A stretch of DNA of 64,000 nt from Phalacrocorax aristotelis (GCF_949628215.1 NC_134276.1:32366226-32430225); one strand, 5' to 3'. Positions 11,376 to 26,751 are shown, counted from the stretch's first letter. Made by a program: numbers and translations. The notes: a model not told the origin generated them from the sequence alone.

Positions 11376-14300
11376 TTTTAGGTGTCCTCCTCCTGCCATC
11401 CGATATAGGGAAGGTGGGTGGTTACGCTCCGGTTGCGCGTATGTCCGGGTGTTTTCACGGGATATAAGGAAATCACGCTGTACCTCTCCCCATCTCTAAC
11501 ACATAAGCACCCGACAGCAATACAAGCTGGTTTTGTTTTTTTTTTTTCCAATGGCACAGGTCACTGCACTGCTTTTGATTCTTCTGTAACTGTGGTGTAA
11601 ACCTGACACAGAACCGCAGCCTCCAGCATCCCACCCAGCATGGGTCCATCTCCGTACTTGGGCTATACAATACCAACACCGGTACAATCAGGATCTTGAT
11701 TCCAGCACCCACTCCAGGGAAAATGAATATCCAGAGACCAGTATTTTTGAACAAAACAGTTGTCCTCCTAAAATGTGAGGTATGAAATGTAGCACAACAA
11801 ATTGAAATACTGTGAAATACCAGAGAGGAGTATTTGCAGACTCTGCATGTGCTGCTGGAATTGAAAGCATTTGCTGTTATTTAATAACCTATAAACAGAG
11901 ACATCTGTAGGAGGATTCCTCCGTAGATGTTTCCCCTTTCTCAGCCTCAAAACTCCGATTTTGGGAAGTCTGTGCACAGACATGACATGGGGCCAGGACT
12001 GGGAGTGCGTTGCACTCCCAGCAACACACCCACCAAAGCAAGAGGACACAGTGTGAAATAAAAAGCAACTGTTCTGTGATGGTTTATATCTGTCTCATCT
12101 GAGGCTATCATTGTCATCTGCCTCTTTTCCTTCCTTCTCCTCCCAGAATCTGATATCTGTCCCCCAGCAGAGTCTGAAGAGGATATCAGTTTAGTTTAGA
12201 GGTGGCCCTGGAACAGCTTTTGGGCATACTGAACTTCATACTCCTACGGCACCCCCTGCTTTCCAACAACAGACTGAAGTTATTTCAGCCAGTCTGTTAA
12301 ATTGGGGGACTGTAGTAAAAGCAGAGGCATTCTATGACATACAGCAATTGTACTTTTAGCATTAATTATCTGTTTTTTGGGGAGCTAGAAACCGTTCTTT
12401 TTGCTAACACTGAAAGAAACCAGATTGCACTGGGAGCTGCCCACTAGCTCTACAAAAACAAACACGATGTCCTCCTCAAGACCACACAAAATCCCTAAGG
12501 AAAGTCTCTGTGATGTTTTGACGGCACTTTTGTACAATTTGCTTTTACTCTTTTTTATATGGATGGTCTAATGAACTCACACTAGTCCCACGGACATCAG
12601 GCATTCTGCAGCTACAACCAACTTACCTGCAACTACAGGTAAAGAGTTGCACAACACTCCCTTTATGTGCTTTCTGATTAAGCTAGTACTTTTCCTAAAT
12701 AAAATCAGAAACACTGGCATACTTTCTATTCTCAGGATCCCAGTGCATTTTATTGCACAGATTGATTAGATCATCCAAGTCAATTGACCTGTACAAAGTA
12801 GGTCTCGTCAAAAATAGAACAGAAAGCCTTTTGGAAAACTCATTACCATTTTCCTGGGAAAGCAGTAATTGGAAATCCTATTTTAAATAGCTATCTAGTT
12901 TGTTTTAATATTCAAAGATTAATACACCCTTTCACTGCTATGAATGCCTAAAACACCTTAATTATCAACTCCTTAAATCTAGCACATGGTTTCTCAGCTA
13001 TTAACATGTATCTCACTGCTCCTAAGCAATGCTGAGAATCCATGGAGGCACTCTGCACTCATTTACTTCCACACCAAGAAGCCCACATTGCTGCCAGCAC
13101 CTCTGTTAATTATTCCCAGTGATTTGCTTGATTCAGGACCTCAGCTGATCATGTGAACCTTTCAGTATCGCACGATGGCTTTTGTTCCAATGGAGCCTAT
13201 GAGCCTTTCTGTCTTCAGCCATGAGTGACAACTGATGGGGTGCGCAGGGGATCAGAGAAACCAGCAGCTCTTGAGGTGGCCCTAGGTACCTGTCATGAAG
13301 CCACGAGTGGTGGTTTTTCCACAGGGTGTGAGGTAGGAGAGAGGTGTGACATTTGCGCAGGCAGGGCAGCCATGAGGTTTGTCTCTCAGTACACGTCAAT
13401 TTAATTTCCTGAAATATTGTTCTGCTGTGGCTGGTTCACCACTGCAGAAGTACTGAAATAGCAGGAAGCCTTGGCCAAGAGCAGGGTTACCAAACCACCC
13501 CACAAGGCTGGCCTTGGCAGCGCTTTGCAAAATAGTAATTTCATTCACTATGGCAAAATTCGCAACCCAAGGCTCAGATCCCATAAAGTCAGAGTGATTC
13601 CTTTGTATGCTCCCATATGTCATTAGCTTTTTAAAAAGGAAGCAAAATGTCAAGCAAAAGGAAGAAAGAAAACAAATATACATCATTTAAATAGAAAATA
13701 GAAAGTGAAAAGAAAAAAATAGGCAAAAGAGCATGTAACAAACGCTGTATGCCTGAAGCAAAAGAACAAACCCTGCATTTACTTGTGGTATTCAAATAGA
13801 GAAAAAAATTCCACTGAATTTGTTCAGAGCAGAATCATACCTTGGCTTGATGCCTGTGAGATTGCAGGAAGGATATCTATGTTTTCCATCTGGAATAACC
13901 CCTGCATACTGAAAATTCAGTACTTCTCACTTCCATAGCTCCTGCCTATTGACGATTTCTCTATCACGCAGTGCATCTGCGGTTTCTGAACTGTACTTCA
14001 GGGATGTTTGGCGACCCATGCAATCCTCCCGTGCTTCTGACACCACCACGACACCTGTCTCTTCAAGCAACACAGCCATCTGCCAGGACTTCATCCAGCT
14101 TCAAGGACTTCAATAGTCACTGAAGTCATAACAAACCGCAGTAGCTTCTCTCTTTACAGCTAAGTCAAGGCTCATTTATGAATGTCAAGATCTCTGCATT
14201 CAGACTAGATCACTAATTTTCTTTGAGGGGTCTGTGGACTATTTTAGTCTTGAAAGGTAACTAAGAAAAGCAAGGGTATGGACAGCAGGCTTCCATCCAC

Positions 14301-15559
14301 CATGTAAATTTATTCCTCCTTTGATAAACGTGTAGGATGCCTGCACACCAGAACAGTTCAAAAGCACTGCAGACATAATCAGGAAGAAAACCAAAACAAA
14401 ACAAAATTGGAATGTGACAGAGAGAGAAAGATGTATGAGGAGAGGCAGCTGTCCTAGCAGGTCAGCGTTATAAAGAAGACAGAATAGTAATACATGCCCA
14501 AACGGGTCCTATCACTGGATTTCACCAATTTCATTTTTGAATGTTGGACCCGTTGTGGTCAAACTAACACCGCCTCAGGTAACCAAGGATGTCTGATGTC
14601 TCTCCTGTTTGGTCACTAAGCTGAAAATACAGTAGAGGCCAACGGATCCCTGACAGATTTCTTGGCAAAAGTAATTTACACCAAGTATGGTTCAAAGCAA
14701 GGGCTGGCTCCCAGTATCCCTTCCCTTGTATAAATGCCCCCACAGCCAAGCTGATGGCTCAGCTTGCTCTGTTTTGGGGTTTTCAATAACTATTTCTTTC
14801 ACATTACATCTTCATCTAGAAGGAGGCCGAGGACACACAGGTCAGAGCATCGCAGACCCTGGTGCTGGAGGCCCCCCACTCAAAGCTAAGCGCAGTGTGC
14901 GAGACCTCTCACAAGGAGGAAGGAACTGCACCCAGCAAATCCATAGGCTTCACAGTAAGAACCATACCAGAGAACATGGCCTCTTTCAGAGAGCCTAGCT
15001 CTTTGCTTCTGGCAAAGGCAGCATCATTTTCTCCAGTTCCAGGGAGCAAAAAAAAAAGAAAGCAAAACTGAATTAACGTTTACCATTTTCACAAAAAAGG
15101 CATCACTATTGCTCTAGTTTTTTCAGCTATTCAGATGGGCAGCCAAATAAAAATATGACTTTTTCAAACAGTCCTTCCCAGGTGTCAGTTAGCGGTGAAT
15201 TAGTAGATACTAATGTTTCAGTTATTGACACAAAACCACTTGTAGTTAATGTATCCAATACATGTATATTTCTAAGAACTGATTAAAGGCTGCGAATGAA
15301 AAAGGTTGCCTGTTCTCTCTCCAGTTAATGCCAGTTGTCCTAATGCCCCAGGAAACTTGCCCCTCCCTTGGACCTTGCCTCTTCCAAAATTTGGAGAGAA
15401 TACACTGTTAAGTTTTGAATATAACCACACTCTGCATAGAGAACTGGTGTCCCCTCCTTCCCCAGTAAATACCTTCTGTTACCTAGTGCAGCAATTTACT
15501 TTTATTATGAACTGTTTTTTAAGAGTTATGTGAAAACTTCATTAAACTTCATGGGAGAC
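11376..15559. other. Intergenic, no gene seen
   Basis: AT-rich, with scattered short frames and no recognised repeat apart from a T-run near 11530. No feature supported. Confidence 0.7.
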
Positions 15560-16350
15560 AAGGGCTAGGGCAAGGAATGGACCCATGTGAACCTCATGAG
15601 GTTTAACAAGGTCAGGTGCAAGGTCCTGCACCTGGGTCAGGGCAACCCCTGGTATGAACATAGGCTGGGGGATGAAGGGATTGAGAGCAGCCCTGTGGAG
15701 AAGGACTTCAGGGTTCTGGTGGGTGAAAAGCTGGATATGAGCTGACAATGCACACCCGCAGCCCATAAGGCCGACCATATCCTGGTTCTGTATAAAAAGA
15801 AGCATGGCCAGCAGGTTGAGGGAGGTGATTCTCCCCCTCTACTACACTGTGTCCAGCTCTGTGGTCCCCAGCACAAGACATGGACCTGTTAGACTGGGTC
15901 CAGAGGAGGGCCATGAAAATGGTCACTGGGCTGGAACACCTCTCCTAGGAAGAAAGGCTGAGAGATTTGGGGTTGTCCAGCCTGGAAAAGAGAAGTCTGC
16001 GGGGAGACCTAATTGTGGCCTTCCAGTACTTAAAGGGAGCTTATAAGAAAGACAGAGGCTTCACCAGGGCCTGTAGTGACAGGACAAGGGGCAATGGTTT
16101 TAAGCTGAAAGAGGGTAGGTTTAGACTGGACATAAGAAAGCAATTACTCATGATGAGGGTGGTGAGGCACTGGCACAGGTTGCCCAGAGAAGTTCTGGAT
16201 GCCCCATCATTGGAAGTGTTCAAGGTCAGGTTGGATGGGGCTTTCAGCAACCTGACCTAGTGAACGATGTCCCTGTCCGTGGCAGGGAAGTTGGACTAGA
16301 TGATCTTTGAAGGTCCCTTCCAATCCAAAGCATACTGTGATTCTATGAAA
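15560..16350 (+). mobile_element. CR1 LINE fragment, 3' end
   Basis: About 790 nt of CR1 3' sequence. It contains AACCTCATGAGGTTTAACAA, AAGGTCCTGCACCTGGGTCA, GAGAGATTTGGGGTTGTCCA and GGTTGGATGGGGCTTTCAGC, and ends in the CR1 tail GATTCTATGAAAT. The open frame at 15967-16260 within it is degraded repeat sequence rather than a host gene. The 5' edge is approximate. Confidence 0.95.
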
Positions 16351-19300
16351 TCCTACCAGTAGCCCAAGCTCCAATGTAATTTACACACTCTGTATGTTAA
16401 ATGCTCTAAAAATAACAACCTCAAGCCCTCCTTCACAAAGCTTTCTTCCCTGTTTAGTGGTTGCACTTTGCAGTACTACAACCTCTAGAAGTCTAGCTTT
16501 CTCAGTGAACCTATACACGTGTTAAGCTAGTGTAACTAAGGAGACAACGAGGCTGCAAGTCACATATTTTGAATGAAACTTCCCCCTGAAGCACTATCAG
16601 CTGCTCTTTACCCATTTGTATTTGTGCATGTTCCCCAGCGCCCGTAATATGAAACTCATTGCAAGCCTGACTGCTGGTTGACACCGTGAAATGAAGAGCT
16701 GATTTGGTTTGGCTTTTGTCCATTTGCATAGATCTTATTAGTGAAAGTTTGGATCTGTTTAAACTCTGCTTCCAGCAGACTCCAGAGCCAGCATAAACTC
16801 TGTACTTTTGTGCACACAGTGAAGCTTGGTGACAAGTCTGCACTTGAAAAACAACTTCAAGCCCAAACTCATCTGGCAACCTGGGCACACCTGGTATTTT
16901 ACTCCTTCAACTTCTGCCACCCACCACCTACAGTGAATTTACAAATTGGTGTCGATGACAAATAACTAAGTAGACACCTGGATTCTCTCTTTTGTGTTGT
17001 GAAAGAAACTGCCTTTCTCATAACCGGTTGCCCTGCATCCTACAGGCACTTTAGATTTTATCTGGGCTAAAGGATTTTGCCAGCTGAAGTCCTGCTAGCA
17101 CAGGTTTCTGCTGGTGGTTTTGAAAAGCTGCCCAGAAAGGTACCTTGAAGTGGCCATGGACAGTGGTAGGAGATACTGCAGTGATATCTAGAACTCACAG
17201 CGTTTAACACACACAGTGAAATTACTAGGGTGCGCTACTCCGAAACCTTATTTCTTGAATTCTTAACTTTAGCTTGTTCCAGGTCAGCATGTAAATGGTT
17301 CTCTAATTTCTAGGGTCTGAAATAGGTGGTGTGTCCTATGGTTTGGTTTCACTGGTATAATCTGCATGCACAGTAGGAAATTTTTTCAGTTTAACTGTAC
17401 CCATCTAATATTCCAGTAAAAATTTCCAGCTACAGACCTGGCCTGAGAAACAGCTGGTTTCAATATCTTGGAAAAGTAATGTAGTCTCATGCAACAATAT
17501 TAGAAACAGCTGATATTCTCATTTATGCAATAAAAGAAAAATAAAATAATTTGATGTGGTACTATGTAGAGTAGCACCTAATATGCAATCTCAATATTAC
17601 TACATTGAAATTATGACATCCCTTGTCATTCTTTTTCCCTCCACAAAAAAAAAAAAAAGGCAACGAAGTTGTTAGCAAAATTGCCGTGGTTTCATGGAAA
17701 TGTTTTTATTTTGACAGAGGGCATTTTTGAAAGAAAATAATACAAATGGAAAATCACTCTGATGTGGGCAAATTAGCATCAGAATTATATAGGTATTTAA
17801 GAGAGGATGATATAGATATATTTAAGGGAGGCAAGCCGAAGGCTGCTGCTGCAAAATATTTATCCACTGCCATTTAGCTCTGAATCTAAGAGAAAATGTC
17901 AGTGATACATAAAAAGAAGTGATCTACCATTTACAGGGCATGCCACGATTTTGAGTTACAGCTCAGCTCTCCAATAGATTCAATGGGGTTAAACAAGACT
18001 AAATACCAAGACGACAGTTATAAACTGTGTCTTGGAAGAAGTAGTTGAAACAATAAAGGCTTAGGCACCAGGTTGCTTATGCAAGTGTGTGGCTGCCGCA
18101 AAGGTCGTTAGCTGTATGCCACAACATCCCCTTTCTCCGGAGCACATGAACCGTGTTTGCAGCATGCTCCCCAGTGACTGTGTGCTCCCAGGATTTACTT
18201 TAGCATCTGATCCCCGAGAAGATAGTCACCATCTGCAAAGTACCACAAAATCTCAGCTCCTCCTGAAAGCAGCAGGACTGAGAAGCTCAAGAGCTGACTC
18301 CCCCAAAACAACAAGTTTTAGTCACAACAGTTCTAACTCTATCACCGTGCAGGGCCAGACCTCACCAGTGGCCCTTCCAAATGTTCAGGAGCTGAAAAAA
18401 TACCATGCAGTTCATCCTGCAGGCATGGCTGGAGCTCCAACAACAGGTATGCAGCACCTGAGAGTCTCCCTAGCAAGATTTTTGCATTCATTTAAGTTAA
18501 TTTATGTCCTTGGAGGACATGGTTACACAGACATTGTTCTGAATGGCAATAGTGCCTTATGGAGCTCCCATTCCCCTTGCAAATTCTCACACCTGCTTTA
18601 CCCTTTTACAAGGAAATCAGGTGTGTGTGTGCACCTGCGTGGTAAACTGACCTGGCTGCAAAGCAACCTCTTTTTCTGAACCATTCCAGGCTGTCTCCGT
18701 TCCACTGCTTGGTTCACCACCTAGGTGTGCAACTGCTGCAAGGGCGGTTCAGGGAGGCGGAGGGAACAAGCGGTCATGAACGGGGAGGCAAGAACCGAGC
18801 CGGTAAAGCAGCTTAGGCAGCACTGCCACCAAATGCGAAGGTCGGGTCTGATGCTGTATGTGTTGCAAGGGAATGAAGGGAACCACAATAGCGTGCAAAC
18901 AAACACTGGCTTGCAAACCACTGGCACAGACTCAACCTTGTGCAGGACACTTTTTAAGGCCAAATCCCAAATCCCTCACATAGCTGTTACAGAAGTCCTT
19001 CGGCCACACAAAGAAAAGTGGGAGGAAATCAGACCTGTAACTAAATTCGGTGAAGTTAGGTTGCCGTGTAAGTGACTTCGGGAAGGCAAGTTCTCATGAT
19101 GTATCCTGGTAAAGGAGGGACAGCATAAAACCTGCAGCTCACACACTTCTTGCAAGTAGCTTTATCCATGCATGACAAGCCAGGCCAGCCTCATTTATAC
19201 TTACCTGTTTAGTAAAATGTTTTAAACAAAGTATTCATTCTTTAAAGGCTGGAGCTGGGACCCTAATTTAGATGTCTACTGTGTAGGTTTCTGATCTCTT

Positions 19301-22300
19301 TTAGATGTTTCCTCTTAAGAGGAACTGAATTGCATCCTGGATGTGCACGAGCACCAGCCTGGTTGAGGATGACCAACTCAGAAGCGGGGATGGAGGTGTT
19401 AGGTGAAATGTGTGGCTCCTCGTCTGGGAGATGGCATCACCGGGCACAGTGCCATCTCAGTGCTGTGGGTGGGTGACAGCCACTGATGTGACAGGATGTG
19501 AATGGGAAAAGTGTGAGTGAACAGACTCCCCAAACCCACCTGCAAGTGCATTTGCCCCAAAGCGGGTCATGCTAAAGAGGAAAATAACAATAATGAAGCT
19601 TGCTTAAGAGATGGCCATCAGCTGGATTAAACAGTAACCAGGAAATTACTGAGACACTTCTGGAAAAAAGAAAAAGGGAGTCAGCTTCAAAAGAAGTCTA
19701 AACAAAGTTCATGGTGAGGGGGGAGAAACCTGGCCTGACAGTGTGAGACATCACCCCATCAGCATGGGGTATGAGAGTGATGGGTGCTTGTAGCTCTGTT
19801 CATGTGGGAGGGGGTTGAAATTTGGGGTGTTCATAAAAGGGTGTTCAGGCATTTGTAGGTGTTTGTTAACATTCTGGGTTAGCTGTTGCACTGTTGATAC
19901 TAAGCCCACGTGTTTAGCACACTGATCATCAGATGATTGTGTGACATTAATAAATCAATGACCAGTTATTCATGAATCCCTGTGATTGAAACCAAGTGGG
20001 TGGAGCAATTTTGACCAGTGACAGGAACTAGCAAATTCTACCATTATCTCACTGGCAAAAATACAGACTGGAGTGGAAGTAAGGCTGAAAAACCTTAAAT
20101 GCAGGTGTATTCATACAGTCCCTCCCTGAAACAACCCTTCTGGAATTCTGAATTCCTTGGTAATTCCGGATTTTATTTCTTTTTCTCCTCCAGCAGCATT
20201 CTGTTGTCATTCAAGGCAGACAGGAGCACATTCATTAGCCTAGATCACATGAATGCGTTTATGTGGGAGGAATTTAGCTCCATAACAATGCTGATAATAC
20301 GATTCTACTTCATTTTCCCCTCTATATTTGTAGCAATAAGCCAGTTTGGATGTTCTAAGAATTTTTCCCATGAAGGAAAGTATCAATATCAGATGTGAAT
20401 TTCACTAAATGTGTTTCTTTTGTTTCATGCCAAAACCCAGCTTTGTTCATCATGACTAAATTCAACAATGGTCACAAGGCTGTTTTTCCATTCCAAGTTA
20501 GAACTACAAGGTTTCAGCATGTTACTGACAGGTTGGGGTTTTTTTTTTAAGCCAGCACTTTCCTGAGAAGTATCACAGGATTTCAGTGTGTGTGTGCATG
20601 CACATTTCATCTTTGCTTAGAATGGAAAACATTTCATAAATACCAGGTCATTTAAAACAAGTACTTCTGGTTTAGACTGTGTTTTCTACTTCATTGGTAC
20701 TAGATTTGTGCTACAGCTTCACCTAAGAGTATAAATTTAATCCATACGAAATGCGAGAACACAATACCTCTTCTGTCCTGTTAGAGCATAGGAGATGGTG
20801 TTTACACTAGTGTTGTGGTCCCTGGGGGCTGGCAGATGATATCTGATCCACTGTAAAGTCTGCTTGGACAAAATTGTCTCTGCAAAATATGTATTACACT
20901 TCAGCTGGCATTATGGGTTTGTACCACTTTGTGTCAAGTAACTGCTGTGTTTTCGATCCAGTGCTTTGTGCTCTAGGACCCAGTTTCTGATCTTATGGAA
21001 CCACAGCCTTGGATGGAATTCAGGCTCCATGAACTGGGCCACCACCCTCAATAAGATGAAGGACTTCTTGTCTTCATGAAAGCCAGCCTGTTCTTTACCA
21101 CTGCATCATCTGCTCTAATAAAATATATTACCCCTCACTGTAGGCATTGCCTCTTTTTTAAGCACTCAACAGTTCAAAAGTTTCCCTCTCTGAAAGAGCA
21201 TCTTGACATTTCTGTGTACTCTATCACCAGAAGAGTTTGTGAGCAGAGTATGTCCATTATATGAACAGACTGTTCTATCACAACAAGAAAACTTCTCTGT
21301 GAAGGAGCCTTCGACTGGATTACTCCCACTGCCTTGGCCTGGGTGGGCAGCTGTTCCTCCATACACTCCTCACAATTGCCCAGGGACTCTGTGTGTGTGA
21401 ACGCTATTCCAAAAATAAGACTTCTGGCTCTGCCTGCATTACAAACACCACACCAGTTCGTATGTCAGTCTAATCAAACAAATGCAAGACTGTCCTGGAG
21501 ATAAAGTTCAACCACTTTTACAAGTTTTCTTTAGTTAAACAATTTAGCACTACAAATACTGAAAAGCAGAAGTTAATAAAATAGCCTCAGTGCACGGATT
21601 GGTTCATGTTATAGTTGAAAGGACAGTGAATGCCTAAATAGCAGAACTCCTGTTTAAAAATGGAAGGCAGAAGTAAGCAAGTGACTAGTCATCTGTTTCA
21701 AAGATGCTGAACTGTGAACATCTGCATTTCCATCAACATTGTCAGCTGTGATGAAATGTACCTACTGTAAGACAAAATGCTTGGAGGAAAAAAGAACATT
21801 TGTTGAACTGGTACATGTTTTCTGTACTATTCCATGTAGATAATGACCTAGAAGCTTGATGACAGAGGCAACAGCAAGTATCTGGAAGCAACTGAAAATA
21901 TTTTGTAATCTGACGTCACTTTTCTTGCTTCTGCTGCTCAATCATTCAGCAGTAACTTTTTTTCATGAGGCTTTCATATTTTTTTTAATAACAAATAGCA
22001 GATGTCACCAGGACTTATCTTAGAAATTGATCTTTCAAGCAGCAGCCCTGCAAGCTTAGGAAATGGCATGAGAATGCTCTCCAGCATTAGGATATGGAAG
22101 CTTTTGAGGGTCTGCCTCTGACAAGTGGACCTCTCTCAGCAGCCACCCTAACATTCCACAGGGTAAGACATCCTGTGAAAATACTCATTTTTTCCAGCAC
22201 GTTGCCTGGGAACTGCTTTTCACCAGAACAGATGAAGCACCACTTCCTCATCATGCAGTTCTCCAATGCAGCAGTTACACTGTTCAGACATCAGAAGTCA

Positions 22301-25300
22301 AACTTATGACTCTGGGAATAAAACTTTTATCATTTATCAGTTTGGTGCTGAACACCTTGAATAGAAAAGAGCCCTTTTGTTCTGTTTAAATGAAGGAGAG
22401 ACCTTAATGTAAATTTGGAGCACTGACATCACATTTTCATTTGACTCACATAGTCTTCCTGAATGTCCCAGCAAAGACTGGAGGAAAAGAAGCTGTGTCT
22501 GCCAGGCTCACCAACTTTAATAACTTGCAGTGACTAATCCTGTTTGATCTTTTACTTTCTCGATTTCCAACTACAGTTCTCAGCATTTTTATTTGGGGTG
22601 CCTTCCTGCATTACTTAATGCAGGTGAAATAATTTCACTTGCTACAGAAGTTTTGTCAGAAGAACAAATTCTCTACTGGTAGTAAGTTATTCATAATCTG
22701 TGACAGGCAAAACAAAAAAGCAAAAACCATCTTTCTAGAAGTGACCAGCCCAGTGATATAGCTGTAGCTTCTTGATCCATTTTCTTTTGTGACAAAGCTG
22801 GTTTAACAAGGAACCAGTCCCAAACTTTGTTCCCATCTGCTTTTTCTTCTCACACACACACTTCCTCATCTGTATCAGTCTTGTGGAGCTGTGCTGTACA
22901 TCGGATTGCCAAATAAAGAAAATTAATAATAAGCTATAATATCTCTTTAATTTTTTTCCTTTTAATGTACAGTCTGAATTACAGTGGCCCTGGCAACTGA
23001 AAGAGCAATAAACTGCATAGCTATGAGACAAGATATGAGACAAGATAGGTGGCAGCAAGGAAAAGGACTTCTTAAGCCAGTTTTTCCATCCAAGAAAATA
23101 TATCATGTATCTACTCAGATGGCATACGGAGAAGTACAGTCCATGTTAACAGTATCTGTTCTCTCTCTGTCATGCGTTCGTGCCAAGAAACTCCACTGTC
23201 AGTGTATGAGATCAACTCTTTACTGCCCATGTAAAGAGGACTTAAGGCAGTCGAGGGTAAGTTCCTGAATGTGTCTTTAACCTCCTGTGTCATTCACCCA
23301 TCTCCCTTTTTCTATTTAATCCACCCTTCCCCACACACTTCACTTCAGAAATTGCTATGCAAATCATTTTTCTAAATCACTGGGTTTTTTTCAGTTGTAC
23401 TCATAAGGAATAGTTGTGTCCTGAGCTACATAACATGCCGAAACCAGAAGTTCCTTAAATATGCATGTACATATGGTATTTTACTGACTTTAGAGACACT
23501 GTATAATCCTTGCCTCAGCAGCTGAATTGGTACAGTGTTTACTATTAAAAACATCCAAAAGTGATGTTTTTTCAACTGTTTCTGATGTTCAGTTCATAGC
23601 TACCAGGATTAGCCTTTTCCCAAGATGCCAAGTTTTCCCATCTCCCTTGAAATGGACAATACTGGCAAGCCTTTACAGCCTGATTTTAATGGAAAACCAC
23701 AAGGTCTTTTCATTTTTCTTTCCTTGACCTCCTGAGTCCAGCTCTACCGTCCTGAGATCAGTTCCGCTCTGTCCTTTGCTCCACTCCATGATTTCCACTG
23801 GTTAAAAGGATCTGTGATCACACACTCGATTCTGTCTTCCAATGACAATCATTTCACCCACTACAGGGCCTTTAAAAAGGGCTTAATCTCATCTAAAACA
23901 TGAATGTGTGTTAATTATGGCAGTTGCATAGTTCCAGTAACGTGCAGAGTCAGAGTTTCTGAGTGGGAATGGCTAAGGTGCCTTCAGTCCCCTTACCCTT
24001 CGAACTTGGGTGGCTGAGCCACTCCTAAAACTGATGGCAAACTAGTAGGATTAAGTGATGTTGTCACAGAAATTATGGTCTTTGGCCATATTAGCACTGA
24101 CTACATATCTGTAAAGAATTATCCACCAACAAAGCAGGACATGCATCGATCTGATGGACATGTGCCACAGCACCATAAGGTCTCCCAGCAAACCGAGGCT
24201 ACGGTGGCTCGATCAGGAGCAGCGTGGCCAGCCACCCAGCAGCTGGGTGGAAAGCTGAGGATGCTGGTGCAAGCTGTTGTCCCCTGCCAGGGTACCAGCA
24301 TCCTCAGACATATTTTGTATTTGGACTGGATGCGTGTAAATCAGCATGTCTGGAATTCTTCAGAGGGTCAGCTCACCACCAATTTCCTGGATGTGTTTGG
24401 CTTGGTGTAGTTATCCTATCCTTGTAATTATTTTGGGTTTACATGCAATTATTTTTACACTTCCTTCATTTAGCATATTACTGATATTTTTAACTTTAAG
24501 CCTATTCCAGGTAGATCCTTCCTGGAGAATTAGGACTAATGATTCTTCACAAAAGGTAGAATTCAGTCATTCTGCAACATTAGCCTTAAAAAAGAAAAAA
24601 AAAAAGCTTCTGGGGCTTCTCTGTAGAAGTCTTCCAAACAATTGCCAAGGTTGAGCTATTTTAGTTGTGTGTTGCAAATAATTATTTCCCTGATTTAAAA
24701 AGCAGGCTTGTTTCTTTCACACAATTTGATTCAAACATTACGGAGTCAGCACTGTCTTGGGCCCCTGTCAGGAACAATGACTTGAGCATGTTTAAATAAA
24801 CTGCATTAGAGACACCAGAGATATCTGCTTTCAGTTCTCCCCAGCGCACCCTTTTGTAGTGCAGAGATCTCACTGTGGCAAAGATCTTGGCTATTGCTGA
24901 AGTTTACCTACGTTTACTTCCGTGCCCAAGATGTGGAAGGTAGGAAGATTCCTCTACAGAAGCGCATTGATGTGAGCTCTTATTCCACCATCTCTGCTCC
25001 CAAGCTTATTCCTCTGTTTCTTGACATTCTGCCAAAAGGTTTTGGGCAGATTTTTGCTGATGCTTTTCATTTTGGCATATACGCTACACAATATAGCTTG
25101 TTTTTTTTCCCTCTTCTTAAACCAATGCAGGTATTCTGGTATTACGGCAAGACACCAGTTTGGTGCACTCTGGTCTTGTTGAGTTTCCACCTTGTCAGCT
25201 TTAAAAACAGGTGGGCATTTCCCTCCTCTTTTTCCTTGTGATTCTGTCCAGTTTTCTAATATTTCTATCGGTGACATCTGCAAAAAGTAGAGAGGCTTTT

Positions 25301-26340
25301 AATCCCAAGCAAAGGGTCTGACACAATACAAGGGTTCCTGGCAATATGCATATACATCAAGAAAGCAGCATGGAGAGGAAAAAAAAGCGCCAAATGGATA
25401 TGAAAATCTTTGAAATGCTACCACACTCCTCTTGTGCAGTATTACTTTCAGACATATTTAGTATTTTGCATTTGTATAGTGCTTTTCATGTAAGAAATTT
25501 GGAAAACTCTATGGAGATGAAGCACAAATTCCCTTGCTGATTTTTGCCAGACTTCAGTAAGAAATCCAGCAGAACTATGAATAAATCTACTGCCCTTCCC
25601 ACCTTACTACCTGTTCTCCCCCACCTGAACATGGAAATTTCTCAAAAGTAGAACCTATTTTTACACCTAGCCACGGGAAGTTACCATTTTATAGCCGGGA
25701 ATTTGAAACACACACCACAGGATAACATCTAGACCAAGTTCAGACAACTGTGCAGCTTGGCCAGCGGCTACCCCTAAGTTTCCACAGCCCAAATCCACTG
25801 CCCTATTTACAGGCCAAGTCATCACATGTGCTTAAAAAGGGAGGCAATTACTCCAGAGCATCTGAAAGCCACATTGTCAACTGTAGCTCTGTTTTGCATT
25901 GTTTACTGCTTCTACTTATTTCTGCATGATACCATCTGGATTCTACCTCCTTTCTACTTCCTCATGGTTTGTAATTTCATAAGTCCCTGCACAATTTTGC
26001 ATTTTATGGAAAATCAGCATTTTTTTAGTTCCAGGAATACAGATCATCATTCCTCCACTTTATTTGTAGCCCAGACTGGCTACTGGAGAAGAACAGTTTG
26101 CTAGCTTTGAGCCTGCTAAGGCACTGACTCAGAGACTGGACTGACAGTTGGCTCAATTCCTTTCCAAAGCTAAGCAAGAATGGATCTTTGTCATTTGTAA
26201 TACGCCAGCTGGCTGTAAATCCTCAAATGCAGCTGATCCTTGAGGCGTGTCTGCAGGTGTTGCCTGCGGGCCACTGCATCCCCCACCCCACCCTGATTGA
26301 GAAAACACCCTCCATTCACCTGATTGACTTATCTTGGTTT
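16351..26340. other. Intergenic, no gene seen
   Basis: About 10 kb of AT-rich sequence between two CR1 copies. It has A-runs at 17645-17658 and 24589-24605 and a T-run at 20530-20538. The 196-codon frame at 18089-18679 has no known motif, and I do not support it as a gene. Confidence 0.7.
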
Positions 26341-26750
26341 AGAATAGGATAGAATAGGCTGTTTCGGTTGGAAGGGACCTATGACGATCACCTAGTCCAA
26401 CTGACTGACCAATTCAAGGCTGACCAAAAGTTAACACGTTGTTAAGGACATTGCCCAAGTGCCTCTTAAGCATGGAGAGGCTTGGGGCATCGACTACCTC
26501 TCCAAAAAGCCTGTTCCAGTGTTTGACCACCCTCTCGATAAAGAAATGCTTCCTCATGTCCACCCTAAACCTCCCTCGGCACAGCTTTGAAGCATTCCCA
26601 TGCATCCTATCAGTGGATACCAGGGAAAAGTGACCAGCATTCCCTCTCCACTTCCCCTCCTCAGGGAACTGTGGAGAGCAACGAGGTCACCCCTCAGCCT
26701 CCTTTTCTCCAAACCAGGCCGGCCCAGAGTCCCGAGCCGCTCCTCAGAGG
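26341..26750 (-). mobile_element. CR1 LINE fragment, 3' end
   Basis: The left edge carries the CR1 3' tail on the reverse strand (AGAATAGGATAGAATAGG), followed by GGTTGGAAGGGACCT and the typical AAGAAATGCTTCCTCATGTC and GAGGTCACCCCTCAGCCTCC phrases, all antisense. It is 5'-truncated at about 26750, as most avian CR1 copies are. It lies directly upstream of the RUBCNL CpG island, separated only by a TTTG-rich stretch. Confidence 0.93.
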
Positions 26751-26751
26751 T

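Noticed and set aside
15967-16260. 97-codon frame with protein-like appearance
   Set aside because: Lies wholly inside a CR1 LINE 3' end; similar words recur in the other CR1 copies of the window.
18089-18679. 196-codon open frame on the + strand
   Set aside because: No domain recognised and no convincing flanking splice sites or promoter.
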